A stretch of DNA of 44,520 bases from JACRLV01 sp045863555. GTDB lineage: Bacteria; Planctomycetota; Phycisphaerae; UBA1845; Fen-1342. Where the stretch lies: the NCBI GenBank assembly GCA_045863555.1, contig BTUU01000027.1, forward strand, positions 1 through 44,520, written 5' to 3'. Of this stretch, positions 16,678-25,451 are shown one piece after another. Each line of letters begins with the position of its first letter. Within the stretch, counting starts at the first letter, position 1. A model generated the notes under the pieces. The model was given only the letters and a program-made list of their open reading frames with translations. It ran no database searches and was not told the DNA's origin. The translations under genes were made by a program, and so were the position numbers.

Positions 16678-18381
16678 TTAGTGCTTGTGCTCGCCGGGGG
16701 CTGCGGCGGGCTTGGCGGGCTGTGAGGCTGGCGACGAAGCAGACGCCGGCGATGTAACCACATCCGCCCCGTGCTGATGGCCCATCGAGGCGTGTAGTCC
16801 TCCGGGATAGAACAAGCTGGAATGCCCCGTTACCTGGAACTGGCTGTCAATCAGGAATCCGCCGCGGGCGACGACCCGCTCGCCCTCCTCCAGACCCGCG
16901 AGAATGGAGACAAACTCACCGCTGCGCGGCCCGACAGTCACTTCGCGCGGTTCAAACGTGCCGCCACCCTTGTCGACGTAGACGATCCGCCGCGTGCCGC
17001 TGTCGAGGACGGCCATGACCGGAATCGCGAGCAGAGTCCCGGGCTGGCTTTCAGCCACGGGAACTTCTTTCAGCTTCATGCCGCAAACGGGGCAGTTGCC
17101 CGGCTGTTCATAGGTTTTTTCGCCTTCGCACTTCATGGGGCAGAAATACCGGGCTGCCAGCGCATCCGGGGCGGCGGCGGTCGGAGCGGAAGCAGCCGAC
17201 GCCGGAATCTGCCCCAGCGGCATGCCACAGATCGGGCACGCGCCGGCATCATCCGCAACCACCTGCGGATGCATGGGGCACGAGAACTTGCCCTCGACGC
17301 CTGTGGCGGCCGCCCGCCCGTCAGAGCCGAGCGCGGCTTTGATGATCGTGCTCACGTACATGCCGGGCTTGAGCGTGTGATCCTTATTCTCGATGTGAAC
17401 AGGTACGCGCACCGTGCGGGTCGCCTCGTTGACGATCGGTTGCACGAATGTGACCATTCCGTGAAAGACTCGCCCGGGGTACGCCTCTGCGGTCAATTCC
17501 ACGAGCTGACCGTAGCGCACCCAAGCTAGGTCGAACTCGTAGATATCCACGTAGGCCCAGACGGTGTCGAGGTTGGCGATCCGATACAGCGCGTCGCCGG
17601 CTTTGAACGAGCTGTTCTCCACCACCATCTTCTCAATGACCGTGCCGTCGATCGGCGAGTAGAGCGTGATTCGATCGGTGATCTTCTTCGAGTTGACCAG
17701 TTCGTCGATCTGCTGCTCGGTCAGGCCCCAGCGCCGCAGCTTGATCCGGGAGGGTTCGACCGACAGGCCCGCGCCGCCCCCGCGCAGCGCGATCAACAGT
17801 TCCTGCTGCGCGACGAGCAGCTCGGGGCTGTAGACCTCGGCCAGGTGATCTCCGGCTTTGATGTCCACGCCCGTGAAGTTGACGAACAGCCGCTCAGCAT
17901 AGCCGTCCACTCGCGCCGTAATCGTTGCGAGCGACGACTCGTTGTACTGAATCTTTCCGACCGCCCGGATTTCGTTGACCAGGTCGCGACGGGTCACCGC
18001 AACCGTCTCAACGCTCGCCATCGCGACCGCGTGTGGGGACAGCGTGAGCATCGGTACGCCGCTGCCGCCGCCCGCGGCCGAGCCGGCTGGAATGAGGGGC
18101 ATCTCGCAGATCGGGCAGTTGCCGGGCCCATCGAGCCTGACCTGCGGGTGCATCGAACAGGTCCAGTACGTCGGTTTGCTCTCCTGGGCTGGGCCACTGC
18201 CGCCAGTCGCGCTCGAACTGCTCGGCGTCGGCTGGCGGGGCGTGAAACCACGTCCGACGAGGAACGCGACCCCGAGCAATGCGAGAAAGACCAGACCTCG
18301 GACGATCGCCATCCACTTGTGTTTGCGCTTGGGGGGCGAACCCATATGTGGCTTCGCAGTCGATGCAGGGATGTTCGTCAT
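16678..18381 (-). CDS. cusB: CusB-like adaptor carrying three heavy-metal-binding domains
   Basis: 567 aa from the ATG at 18381 (GGAG upstream). TM anchor at ~25-43. HMBD 1 at ~71-98 (SMHPQ...CPICEMPL); the adaptor core (lipoyl, helical hairpin, beta-barrel) spans ~105-350. Unusually, two further HMBDs (~366-392 CPMHPQ...CPICGMPL and ~411-440 CPMKC...CPVCGMKL) are inserted before the membrane-proximal domain. The C-terminus ends in a His-containing tail. HMBDs bind soft metals through Cys, Met and His. This suggests the adaptor itself collects Cu/Ag in the periplasm and passes it to CusA. It follows the small lipoprotein gene by 32 bases. Confidence 0.93.
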   Translation of the reverse strand: MTNIPASTAKPHMGSPPKRKHKWMAIVRGLVFLALLGVAFLVGRGFTPRQPTPSSSSATGGSGPAQESKPTYWTCSMHPQVRLDGPGNCPICEMPLIPAGSAAGGGSGVPMLTLSPHAVAMASVETVAVTRRDLVNEIRAVGKIQYNESSLATITARVDGYAERLFVNFTGVDIKAGDHLAEVYSPELLVAQQELLIALRGGGAGLSVEPSRIKLRRWGLTEQQIDELVNSKKITDRITLYSPIDGTVIEKMVVENSSFKAGDALYRIANLDTVWAYVDIYEFDLAWVRYGQLVELTAEAYPGRVFHGMVTFVQPIVNEATRTVRVPVHIENKDHTLKPGMYVSTIIKAALGSDGRAAATGVEGKFSCPMHPQVVADDAGACPICGMPLGQIPASAASAPTAAAPDALAARYFCPMKCEGEKTYEQPGNCPVCGMKLKEVPVAESQPGTLLAIPVMAVLDSGTRRIVYVDKGGGTFEPREVTVGPRSGEFVSILAGLEEGERVVARGGFLIDSQFQVTGHSSLFYPGGLHASMGHQHGADVVTSPASASSPASQPAKPAAAPGEHKH

Positions 18382-18413
18382 CCGTCTCTCCTCGGCCGTG
18401 CCGCGGACACCAG

Positions 18414-18596
18414 TTACAGCGCCCACGCGGCCAGTGCCGAGCGCAGGAATTCCGCAATGAAGTCACTCAAGTCGGCCCATTCGCTCGAAGTCGCCGCGGG
18501 TTCGCCGGTCTCCGTCGGGCAGCCGCCGAGCGACATCACGGCGAACGCGAGCGCCGCCGCCGCAAGAGTGCGAGTTTCTGACAATTTCGCGATCAT
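18414..18596 (-). CDS. Tiny lipoprotein inside the cus operon
   Basis: 60 aa. Signal peptide and lipobox (AFAVMSLGGC) give a mature lipoprotein of about 35 residues whose end (WADLSDFIAEFLRSALAAW) would form an amphipathic helix. The ATG overlaps the stop of the CusC-like gene in an ATGA arrangement, and cusB starts 32 bases later, so position and coupling argue that it is a real gene rather than noise. No homologue recognised. It may be an accessory peptide of the tripartite pump. Confidence 0.65.
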   Translation of the reverse strand: MIAKLSETRTLAAAALAFAVMSLGGCPTETGEPAATSSEWADLSDFIAEFLRSALAAWAL

Positions 18597-20200
18597 TGTG
18601 GCTCCCTTAGCGGCCTGACGTCCCGCGGGAGACTCCCGGCGGGATCATGCCTATTGATGCCCGCCGTAGGGTCAGACGCGGGAGCGTTGCTCGGCTGCGT
18701 TTCCAGCAGGAACTCGGGCACCGGCCCGGAGATCTGCCTTTCCAGGTTGGCAGCGCTTACCGCCAGATCGCGCAGCGCGGAGGCGTACCCCAGCCGAGCG
18801 CGTATGAGTGACTCTTGCGCGAGCAGGACGGCGAGAATCGACTCCCGTCCAGTCTGATAAGCCGCTTCCGCCAACTCCAGATTCGAATGCTGCAGCGGCA
18901 ACAGCGCGTCCCGATATCGCGCGACGCGCTCTTCTGCCAGGCGCCGCGTGGCGACGGCGCTACGCACCGCCTCGACGATGCGCTGCTGGGTCTCCTCATA
19001 GCGTTCTCTCAGTTCCTGGGCGCGGAACCGTGCGCGAGCGATCTGCGCCTGATTCTGATCGAAGATGGGCAGCGGAATGTCGAGCGAAGGCCCGAGCATG
19101 AACTCGATTTCCTGGCTGCGCTCTTTTCGCCGCTGGCCCGCGGACTCAATCATCGGCGCCGTTAGCTGCCCGGCGGCGATCGAGGCGCGGGCGGTATCGG
19201 CCAGCAGGTCGCGATCCGGCAGTGCGCGACGTGCAGAGCGCTCCCCGGCGATTCCCAGCTCGACGTTGGGCAGCAGCCGAAACCGCTGGTTCTCGATATC
19301 GGCGACGGCCACTTCCAGCTCCCACCAGGCTGCCTGGGCATCGAGGCGTTGGAGCAGCGCCGCCTCGACCAGTGTGCTTTCATCGCTGGAGAGACGCGCG
19401 AAAGTCTGTTCTGGATTCATCGTGGACGGAATCCAATCGTCGGAAGCGCGCGCGACACCCATCAACCTCAGCAGCGTGCGCTGGGTCACGCGATAATCAC
19501 TGCGGAGCTGCAGCAATTCGATGTCAGCTTCGACGTATCGGCTGCGGACCAGGTTCAGGTCGAGTTGCAGCCCGCCGGCCTCGAGCCGCGCTTCCGCGAT
19601 CTCCGTGGCGTCCGTCAGAATGCGCAGATTCTCCTCCTGCAGCTGGGCCGCGAGCCTTTGAAACTGGGCGTTCGCGTACGCGGTCCGCACCTCAGCGACC
19701 AGGGCGACCGCGCCGTCCGCGACGCTCAATACGCGCTGTTCGAGCGCCGCCTGGGCGACTCTTTTCTCGGCTGGAATCAGCCACAGCGCCGCCAGGTCCT
19801 GTGATAGGCCGAACGCCAGATTCGATAATCCGCCGGCCTCCGGAAAGCCGAACATGATCGACAGCGTGGGATTCGGAAGCAGCCCCGCCTGAACCAGCTC
19901 GGCTTTCGCCTGCCCGATGACGGCCAGGTCAGCGCGGAGGGCTCGGTTGTTCACGATTGCGACATCCAGGGCCGCCGCGAGGGGCAACTCACCACCGGCG
20001 CGGATCGGCAGGTCGCGCAGCGGCATGGTTTTGGCCCACGCAGCCCGAAGGCCTGTCGCGCTTTCCACGTGGCTCTGCGCCTGCTGCAATTCGCGACCGT
20101 GATCGACAGATGCGCAGGCCCCAAGGCCAAAACACGCCAGAGCGAACGCGAGTCGTACGCTGGAAAGCATGATCTTTACCATTGGTCGGTTGACGATCAT
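18593..20200 (-). CDS. CusC/TolC-family outer-membrane efflux protein
   Basis: 535 aa. A signal peptide with lipobox-like FGLGAC is followed by the two tandem OEP repeats of long helical hairpins: LVQAGLLPNPTLSIMFGFPE begins the first, and SLDIPLPIFDQNQAQIARA begins the second. 'LP.FD.NQ' is characteristic of CusC/CzcC-type channels. A Pro/Asn/Asp-rich tail extends past the second repeat. Starts at 20200, 20182 or 20170 are all possible; none has a clear ribosome-binding site. It lies 118 bases after the Cu ATPase gene and immediately before the small lipoprotein, cusB and cusA. It completes the pump across the outer membrane. Confidence 0.92.
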   Translation of the reverse strand: MIVNRPMVKIMLSSVRLAFALACFGLGACASVDHGRELQQAQSHVESATGLRAAWAKTMPLRDLPIRAGGELPLAAALDVAIVNNRALRADLAVIGQAKAELVQAGLLPNPTLSIMFGFPEAGGLSNLAFGLSQDLAALWLIPAEKRVAQAALEQRVLSVADGAVALVAEVRTAYANAQFQRLAAQLQEENLRILTDATEIAEARLEAGGLQLDLNLVRSRYVEADIELLQLRSDYRVTQRTLLRLMGVARASDDWIPSTMNPEQTFARLSSDESTLVEAALLQRLDAQAAWWELEVAVADIENQRFRLLPNVELGIAGERSARRALPDRDLLADTARASIAAGQLTAPMIESAGQRRKERSQEIEFMLGPSLDIPLPIFDQNQAQIARARFRAQELRERYEETQQRIVEAVRSAVATRRLAEERVARYRDALLPLQHSNLELAEAAYQTGRESILAVLLAQESLIRARLGYASALRDLAVSAANLERQISGPVPEFLLETQPSNAPASDPTAGINRHDPAGSLPRDVRPLREPQ

Positions 20201-20318
20201 AAACTAGCAACCTGGTCGAGCGGCCCACCGCCATTTGGCGGCACGGTTCGGGAGGACGAAAGCATCAGTATGCCACCAGTCTTTCCTGTCGCATCAGGGT
20301 TCAATCCTCCGCGTGCTG

Positions 20319-22826
20319 CTAAAGGCGCGCTTGACGCAGTCGCAACGCATTCCCGATCACGGAAACAGAACTCAGGCTCATTGCCGCTGCCGCGATCATC
20401 GGGCTGAGCAAGACTCCGAAGATCGGATAGAGGATTCCGGCGGCGATCGGGACGCCCAGCGCGTTGTAAATGAACGCGAAGAACAGGTTCTGACGAATGT
20501 TACGCATTGTGGCGCGGCTCAGGGTCCGGGCCCGCGCAATGCCACGCAGGTCGCCCTTCACGAGGGTGACGCCGGCGCTCTGCATCGCCACATCCGTGCC
20601 CGTTCCCATCGCGATGCCCACATCGGCCTGCGCCAGCGCGGGGGCGTCATTCACGCCGTCGCCCGCCATCGCCACGATGCGACCCTCACTCCGCAATCGT
20701 TTGATGACCTGATTCTTCTGATCGGGCAGCACCTCCGCCTCGACCTGGTCGAGGCCGAGTTTCTTTGCCACGGCAAGGGCCGTGGTTCGGCTGTCGCCGG
20801 TGAGCATGATCAGCCGGACCCCGTCGTCCCTGAGCAGGCGGATGGCTTCGGCGGTCGAACTCTTAATCGGGTCGGCGACGCCCAGCAACCCGGCCGCCGC
20901 GCCATCCACAATCACAAACATCACGGTCTGTCCGTCGCCGCGAAGCCGTTCGGCCTGCTCCGCGAGCGGGCCGGGATCGACGCGCCGCTCTTCGAGCAGC
21001 TTGCGATTCCCCAGCGCGACTGCGCGGCTGTCCACGCTGCCCGCGATCCCGCGGCCGGTCAGGGATTGAAAGTGTTCCACGGGGGCCAGTTCGAGTTTGC
21101 GCTCGGCCGCGCCGGCGATGATCGCGGCGGCCAGCGGGTGTTCGCTGCCGCGCTCGAGGCTGGCAGCCAGGCGCAGCAAATCCATTTCAGTGTGCCCTGG
21201 TGACGCGACAATCGAGACGAGGGTTGGCTTGCCCTCGGTGAGCGTTCCGGTCTTGTCGACGACCAACGTATCGATCTTCTCCAGTGTCTCCAGTGCCTCG
21301 GCGTTCTTGATCAGCAAGCCAGCGTTCGCCCCGCGGCCGACGCCCACCATGATCGACATCGGCGTCGCCAGGCCCAGCGCGCACGGGCACGCGATGATCA
21401 GCACGGCAACCGCATTCACCACGGCGTAGGCGAAGGGCGGCTGCGGGCCGACGAGCGCCCAGACGATGAACGTGACGGCGGCAATGAGCATGACCGCGGG
21501 CACGAACCAGCCCGCGACCTTGTCGGCCAGGCGCTGAATTGGAGCGCGGCTGCGCTGGGCCTCGCTGACCATCTGCACGATTTGCGCCAGCAGTGTATCC
21601 CGCCCGATCTTCTCGGCTTGCATGATGAAGCTGCCCGTGCCGTTCACCGTGCCGGAGATCACCGGATCGCCCACGCGTTTGCTCAGCGGCATCGATTCGC
21701 CGGTCATCATGGATTCATCCACTGCGCTCGCGCCGTCGAGCAGCTTCCCGTCGACCGGCACCTTTTCGCCCGGTCGGACGCGCAGCCGCTGCCCGACCTG
21801 CACATGCTCCAGCGGAATATCCTCCTCACGGCCGTCGCCGTGTACGAGCCGGGCCGTTTTCGGGGCCAGCCCGAGTAATGCTCGGATCGCGCCGCTGGTT
21901 TGGCTGTGCGCCCTCAGCTCCAGCACCTGCCCTAGCAGGACAAGTGCCGTGATGACCGCCGCGGCCTCGAAGTACAGCCCGACCTTACCGTGCGCGTCGC
22001 GAAACGACACCGGAAAAATGGCGGGGGCGAGCGTGGCGACCACGCTATACACGTACGCCACACCCACGCCCATCGCGATCAATGTGAACATGTTCAGGCT
22101 GCGGTTGACCAGAGACTGCCAACCGCGGAGCAGCAGCGGCCAGCCCGCCCACAACACCACCGGCGTACACAGGACCAGCTCCAGCCACGCCAGCACGCGC
22201 GGCAACGCGATGTGGCCGAGCGGGTCGCCGGGGATCAGGTGGCCCATCGCCAGGAGCATGACCGGCAGAGCAAGCGCTGCGGCCACCCAGAACCGCCGGG
22301 TCATGTCGATCAGTTCCGGATTCGGAGCATCTGCCGCCGTAACGGTGCGCGGCTCCAGCGCCATGCCGCAGATGGGGCAGCTTCCCGGCCCGTCGCGGAC
22401 GATTTCGGGATGCATCGGGCAGATGAATTGAGTGGTGGTCGCCGGCGCTGCAATTTCGAGCGGTTCGAGCGCCATGCCGCATTTGGGGCACGAGCCGGGA
22501 CCCGGTTGGCGAATTTCCGGGTGCATGGGGCACGTGTGGATTGCATCGGAGCCGCGTGATCCCGCCGGAGGCGTGGCGGACCGTGAACCAGACCGGGCGT
22601 GATCGTGCACGGGGATGCGCGGCGGCATGCTCTGCGGCCCGGCGGCGGGCCCGTGCGTTTCTTCGGTGCGCTGGCGTGCGGCTTCCCCCAGGTATGCGTC
22701 CGGATCGCGGCGGAACTTATCGAGACAACCGGGGTTGCAAAAATGGTAAACCTGTCCGCGGTATTCGTGCGAGCCCTTGGCGGTTTCGGGGGTCACAGTC
22801 ATTCCGCAGACCGGGTCGATTGCCAT
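20319..22826 (-). CDS. copA: P1B-1-type Cu(+)-exporting ATPase with YHS and two HMBD domains
   Basis: 835 aa. The N-terminus has no HMA domain; it has a YHS domain (DPVCGM at residues 4-9, FCNPGC at ~29-34), then two HMBDs (~98-122 and ~135-160, CPMHPE...CP.CGM). Catalytic landmarks: CPC in TM6 (~480-482), DKTGT phosphorylation site (~524-528), HP motif GSEHPLA and GDGVNDAPAL. TM7/8 have YN and MSLSS, which mark copper/silver specificity. The ATG has GGGAGG upstream. It leads the cus operon, with the YHS protein gene 91 bases upstream on the same strand. Confidence 0.95.
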   Translation of the reverse strand: MAIDPVCGMTVTPETAKGSHEYRGQVYHFCNPGCLDKFRRDPDAYLGEAARQRTEETHGPAAGPQSMPPRIPVHDHARSGSRSATPPAGSRGSDAIHTCPMHPEIRQPGPGSCPKCGMALEPLEIAAPATTTQFICPMHPEIVRDGPGSCPICGMALEPRTVTAADAPNPELIDMTRRFWVAAALALPVMLLAMGHLIPGDPLGHIALPRVLAWLELVLCTPVVLWAGWPLLLRGWQSLVNRSLNMFTLIAMGVGVAYVYSVVATLAPAIFPVSFRDAHGKVGLYFEAAAVITALVLLGQVLELRAHSQTSGAIRALLGLAPKTARLVHGDGREEDIPLEHVQVGQRLRVRPGEKVPVDGKLLDGASAVDESMMTGESMPLSKRVGDPVISGTVNGTGSFIMQAEKIGRDTLLAQIVQMVSEAQRSRAPIQRLADKVAGWFVPAVMLIAAVTFIVWALVGPQPPFAYAVVNAVAVLIIACPCALGLATPMSIMVGVGRGANAGLLIKNAEALETLEKIDTLVVDKTGTLTEGKPTLVSIVASPGHTEMDLLRLAASLERGSEHPLAAAIIAGAAERKLELAPVEHFQSLTGRGIAGSVDSRAVALGNRKLLEERRVDPGPLAEQAERLRGDGQTVMFVIVDGAAAGLLGVADPIKSSTAEAIRLLRDDGVRLIMLTGDSRTTALAVAKKLGLDQVEAEVLPDQKNQVIKRLRSEGRIVAMAGDGVNDAPALAQADVGIAMGTGTDVAMQSAGVTLVKGDLRGIARARTLSRATMRNIRQNLFFAFIYNALGVPIAAGILYPIFGVLLSPMIAAAAMSLSSVSVIGNALRLRQARL

Positions 22827-22917
22827 GCCGTGCCTCCCAGTGTCACCGCGTCGATGCTACGTCGCCCATGATGCCGTGATCATCGTTCGACGTTTCTGCC
22901 GGTTGTGGCACGGCACA

Positions 22918-23631
22918 CTACGGGTGCTTGTGCCCGCCGTGATCATCCGACTGGGGCTTGGGGTCCGCGGCCGTGACTTTCTTCGGGTCGATCTTGACGC
23001 CCTGTTCCGCCAGCTTCGGCGCGTACTTGGCGGGATCTTTGAGCAGCTTGTCACCGCAGCTCGCGCAGCAGAAGTAGATGCGCTGTCCCGTGCCGAGGTC
23101 GGTGAACACGTTTGGCTGAATCTGCTCGCCGCTGATGGGGCAGCGCGTCTGGTACGTGTAGCTGTCCGCGAGCTTGGCTTTGAACGCGCCGGGGTGCTCG
23201 GCGTACTTCGCTTGGCAATCCTTCGAGCAGAAGGCGATCTTGTGTCCGCCTACCTCCGCGGTCAGCTTTCCGTCCACGCTTTTTGCGTCGACCGGGCAGC
23301 TCACCTGCACGCGATCGAGCTTCGCGAGCGCCGCGCGCTGGGTCGCGAGCTTCTCGGCGTACTTCGCGGGATCTTTTTTGAACTTCGGAATGCACATGTC
23401 GCAGCAGAAGTAGACCGGACCATCAACCGTCATCGTCTTGACGTGGAAATCGACCGCTTCGCCCATGACCGGACAAACCGGAAGCTCCTTGGCCTGATCG
23501 GGCGCCTTCTGCTCAGCGGGCTTCTTGCCCTCCTGTGCGTGATGACCGCCGTGCTCCTGTGCCCAGGTAACGTTGAGTGGAAGCAGCCAGAACAACGTGG
23601 CCGCGAGTGTCGTGCAGCAAGTCGCGCGCAT
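22918..23631 (-). CDS. Secreted protein with three YHS/TRASH-like metal domains
   Basis: 237 aa. Signal peptide to about residue 24 (NVTWAQ), then a His-rich segment (HGGHH). Three tandem Cys-containing modules follow: ~52-92 (CPVMGE...YFCCDMC...DPAKY), ~111-150 (CPVDAK...AFCSKDC...) and ~163-203 (CPISGE...YFCCASC...DPAKY). The C-terminus is DDHGGHKHP. Each module pairs a CPxxG/CPVD turn with an FC-xx-C knuckle, as in YHS and TRASH zinc or copper knuckles. It is probably a periplasmic copper buffer or chaperone. Gene starts divergently from the ECF sigma gene. Confidence 0.85.
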   Translation of the reverse strand: MRATCCTTLAATLFWLLPLNVTWAQEHGGHHAQEGKKPAEQKAPDQAKELPVCPVMGEAVDFHVKTMTVDGPVYFCCDMCIPKFKKDPAKYAEKLATQRAALAKLDRVQVSCPVDAKSVDGKLTAEVGGHKIAFCSKDCQAKYAEHPGAFKAKLADSYTYQTRCPISGEQIQPNVFTDLGTGQRIYFCCASCGDKLLKDPAKYAPKLAEQGVKIDPKKVTAADPKPQSDDHGGHKHP

Positions 23632-23831
23632 GGTTGAATCTCCGAAACGATTCGAGCTCTACGCGGCCCGTCGCTGTGACGTGGCAATTCGCGCCGATTG
23701 CTCCATTCGATGCGACAGCGACGTGTTTTCTTCCGGCTGAGGATCGAGATTCACGAAAAAACGATTCGCACGGAGGCCGCCGGATCGGTCCGCCGCTTGG
23801 ATGGCGGCGGAATCGCGGATAAGTTCATGGA
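23632..23831. promoter_or_regulatory. Divergent control region between the copper gene blocks
   Basis: 200 bases between the YHS gene (minus) and the ECF sigma gene (plus). It holds a seven-bp inverted repeat (CCGCCGC at 23790-23796, GCGGCGG at 23804-23810) just before the sigma factor start. No clear -35/-10 pair was recognised by eye. It must contain the promoters of both copper transcription units. Confidence 0.5.
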
Positions 23832-24467
23832 GTGAATAGCCCGGCGCGTGCCCCAACGATCACCGAACACGAGCTCGTCGCCCGATGTCAGCGGGGCGAC
23901 CGCGACGCCCAGCGTGCGCTGTACGAGCAGACCTGCGAGCGCGTATTCCGCGTGCTCGTTCGTATGACACACTCGCGCGATGTGGCCGAGGACCTCGCCC
24001 AGGAGACGTATGTCAAGGCGTTCTCGGCGATTGCGACGTTTGACGAGCGTTCCGGGTTCAGCACGTGGCTGTACCGGATCGCTGTGAATGAAGCACTTCA
24101 ATGGCTGCGACGAAAGTCGCCGACGTCGCTCGACCCCGCGGTCGCTGCGTCGCGCTCTGACCCGCGACACAACGGCCAGAATACGGAAACGCATCTCGAT
24201 GTGGCGGCGGCCCTGGATACGCTAAGCCCGATAGACCGTGCCATTCTGCTGCTGCGCTATCAGGAGGGCCTCGATTACAAGGCCATCAGCGATGTCCTGG
24301 AGATCGCGATGGGCACGGTGGCGTCGCGACTGAACCGGGCCCGTGAACAGATGCGCGAGCGATTGGTGGATTTCAAGTCGCGGCCGGAAGAAAAAGTGGG
24401 CTCCATGCATCCAAACCGTCACGTGCAGGAGGGCGAGTCAGCCCGCCTGCCCGCGAAGCGCTTGTGA
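23832..24467 (+). CDS. ECF-type sigma factor
   Basis: 211 aa. Sigma region 2 runs ~15-85 (DVAEDLAQETYVKAF then FSTWLYRIAVNEALQWLRR), a short linker, then region 4 ~125-180 (LDTLSPIDRAILLLRYQEGL, DYKAISDVLEIAMGTVASRLNRAREQMRERL). The basic C-terminal tail (~185-211) contains no Cys, unlike CorE-type copper-responsive sigma factors that carry a C-terminal CxC. The start is GTG; no ATG lies in frame before region 2. The stop overlaps a possible GTG of the next gene, an anti-sigma factor, as usual for such pairs. It likely controls the copper island in both directions. Confidence 0.95.
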   Translation: MNSPARAPTITEHELVARCQRGDRDAQRALYEQTCERVFRVLVRMTHSRDVAEDLAQETYVKAFSAIATFDERSGFSTWLYRIAVNEALQWLRRKSPTSLDPAVAASRSDPRHNGQNTETHLDVAAALDTLSPIDRAILLLRYQEGLDYKAISDVLEIAMGTVASRLNRAREQMRERLVDFKSRPEEKVGSMHPNRHVQEGESARLPAKRL

Positions 24468-24481
24468 GGAAGAACAGAACG

Positions 24482-25330
24482 ATGCGTTGCGATGAGGTGC
24501 GCGAACTCCTGGGTCCGTACGTCGACAGCGAACTCGACGCCGAGTCGCGCGCCGTTGTCGACACTCACGTGTGCTCGTGCGACTCGTGCCAGTGCGAAAT
24601 TCGCGACATTCGGGCGCTTGGCGATCGAATCAAGTCGTGCGGCTGTGGTTGCGGCACCGTACCGCCTGCGCTGTGGGATCGGATCGCGGATCGTGTCAGT
24701 CCGGCACCCACCCCGCGGGCGCGCGGCCTGTTCCTGCGCCTTCGCCCCTTCGCGGCGGCTGCTGCTTGCCTGCTCGTGGCCGTCGGTGGCTTGTGGCTCC
24801 TAAGCGGCGGTCCTGGTCTCATTTCCACCGCGCAGGCGGCACCGGTTGATTTCTCAGTGCTACTCAACGGGCTGTCCGTGGATGCCGAGAAAGCGTTCCG
24901 ACAGTTTGTGGACCTCTACAAGGGCCGTCGCGTGTCCGCTTCGGAGGCTCGGCAGCACGCGCCTCAACTGAACTTTGCGGTTCCGGAGGATTTGCCGGGA
25001 GGGTACGCGCTTCAAGAGGCATTCGCCCTCCGGATTGGCGAAGCTCCGGCCGCCGCCGCGATCTACCGCCGTGATGGCGAGTTCATCGGGACCATCTTCC
25101 ACCGTGCGATCCACCCTGAGGACTACGGAACGTATCGCGACCACCCGTGCGTCGTCGGCGAGCATCGTGGCCATCGGGTCGATGTTGGCGAGTGGCGTCT
25201 CGTTCACGTTACCGACGCGACTACGTGCCACTGCGTCCTGAGCCGGTTGGATGAATCCAAGGAACTGCCGGCGATACTCCATGCCGTCGCGCCGGATTTT
25301 CAGGCCGGAGCCGGTCACTCTCATCCCTGA
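24482..25330 (+). CDS. Cys/His-rich anti-sigma factor (zf-HC2 type)
   Basis: 282 aa from the ATG at 24482 (GAGGAAG upstream); a GTG at 24464 overlapping the sigma gene is an alternative. The N-terminus MRCDEVRELLGPYVDSELD and the H29-xxx-C33-xx-C36 set form the zinc-binding anti-sigma fold. Extra Cys surround it: C3, C31, C38 and a run C53-G-C55-G-C57. One TM segment at about 87-108. The periplasmic domain has HPC, HRGHR and CHC clusters and ends GHSHP. This Cys/His excess suggests it senses Cu(I)/Ag(I) and releases the sigma factor, rather than the sigma factor doing the sensing itself. Confidence 0.9.
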   Translation: MRCDEVRELLGPYVDSELDAESRAVVDTHVCSCDSCQCEIRDIRALGDRIKSCGCGCGTVPPALWDRIADRVSPAPTPRARGLFLRLRPFAAAAACLLVAVGGLWLLSGGPGLISTAQAAPVDFSVLLNGLSVDAEKAFRQFVDLYKGRRVSASEARQHAPQLNFAVPEDLPGGYALQEAFALRIGEAPAAAAIYRRDGEFIGTIFHRAIHPEDYGTYRDHPCVVGEHRGHRVDVGEWRLVHVTDATTCHCVLSRLDESKELPAILHAVAPDFQAGAGHSHP

Positions 25331-25451
25331 GTTCCGCGCGACGCTTTCCGGAAACTCATCGAATCCCTGAATTGCGACGGAAGAAACCTCCCGACCCACG
25401 CATCCAACGTTGCAGCCGTGTGATCGAAAGCTCGGCAGCGGAGGTATGCAC

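Noticed and set aside
20241..20275. Sigma-54-like promoter ahead of the CusC gene (GGCAT...GC)
   Set aside because: The GG to GC distance is nine instead of ten bases, which sigma-54 does not tolerate.
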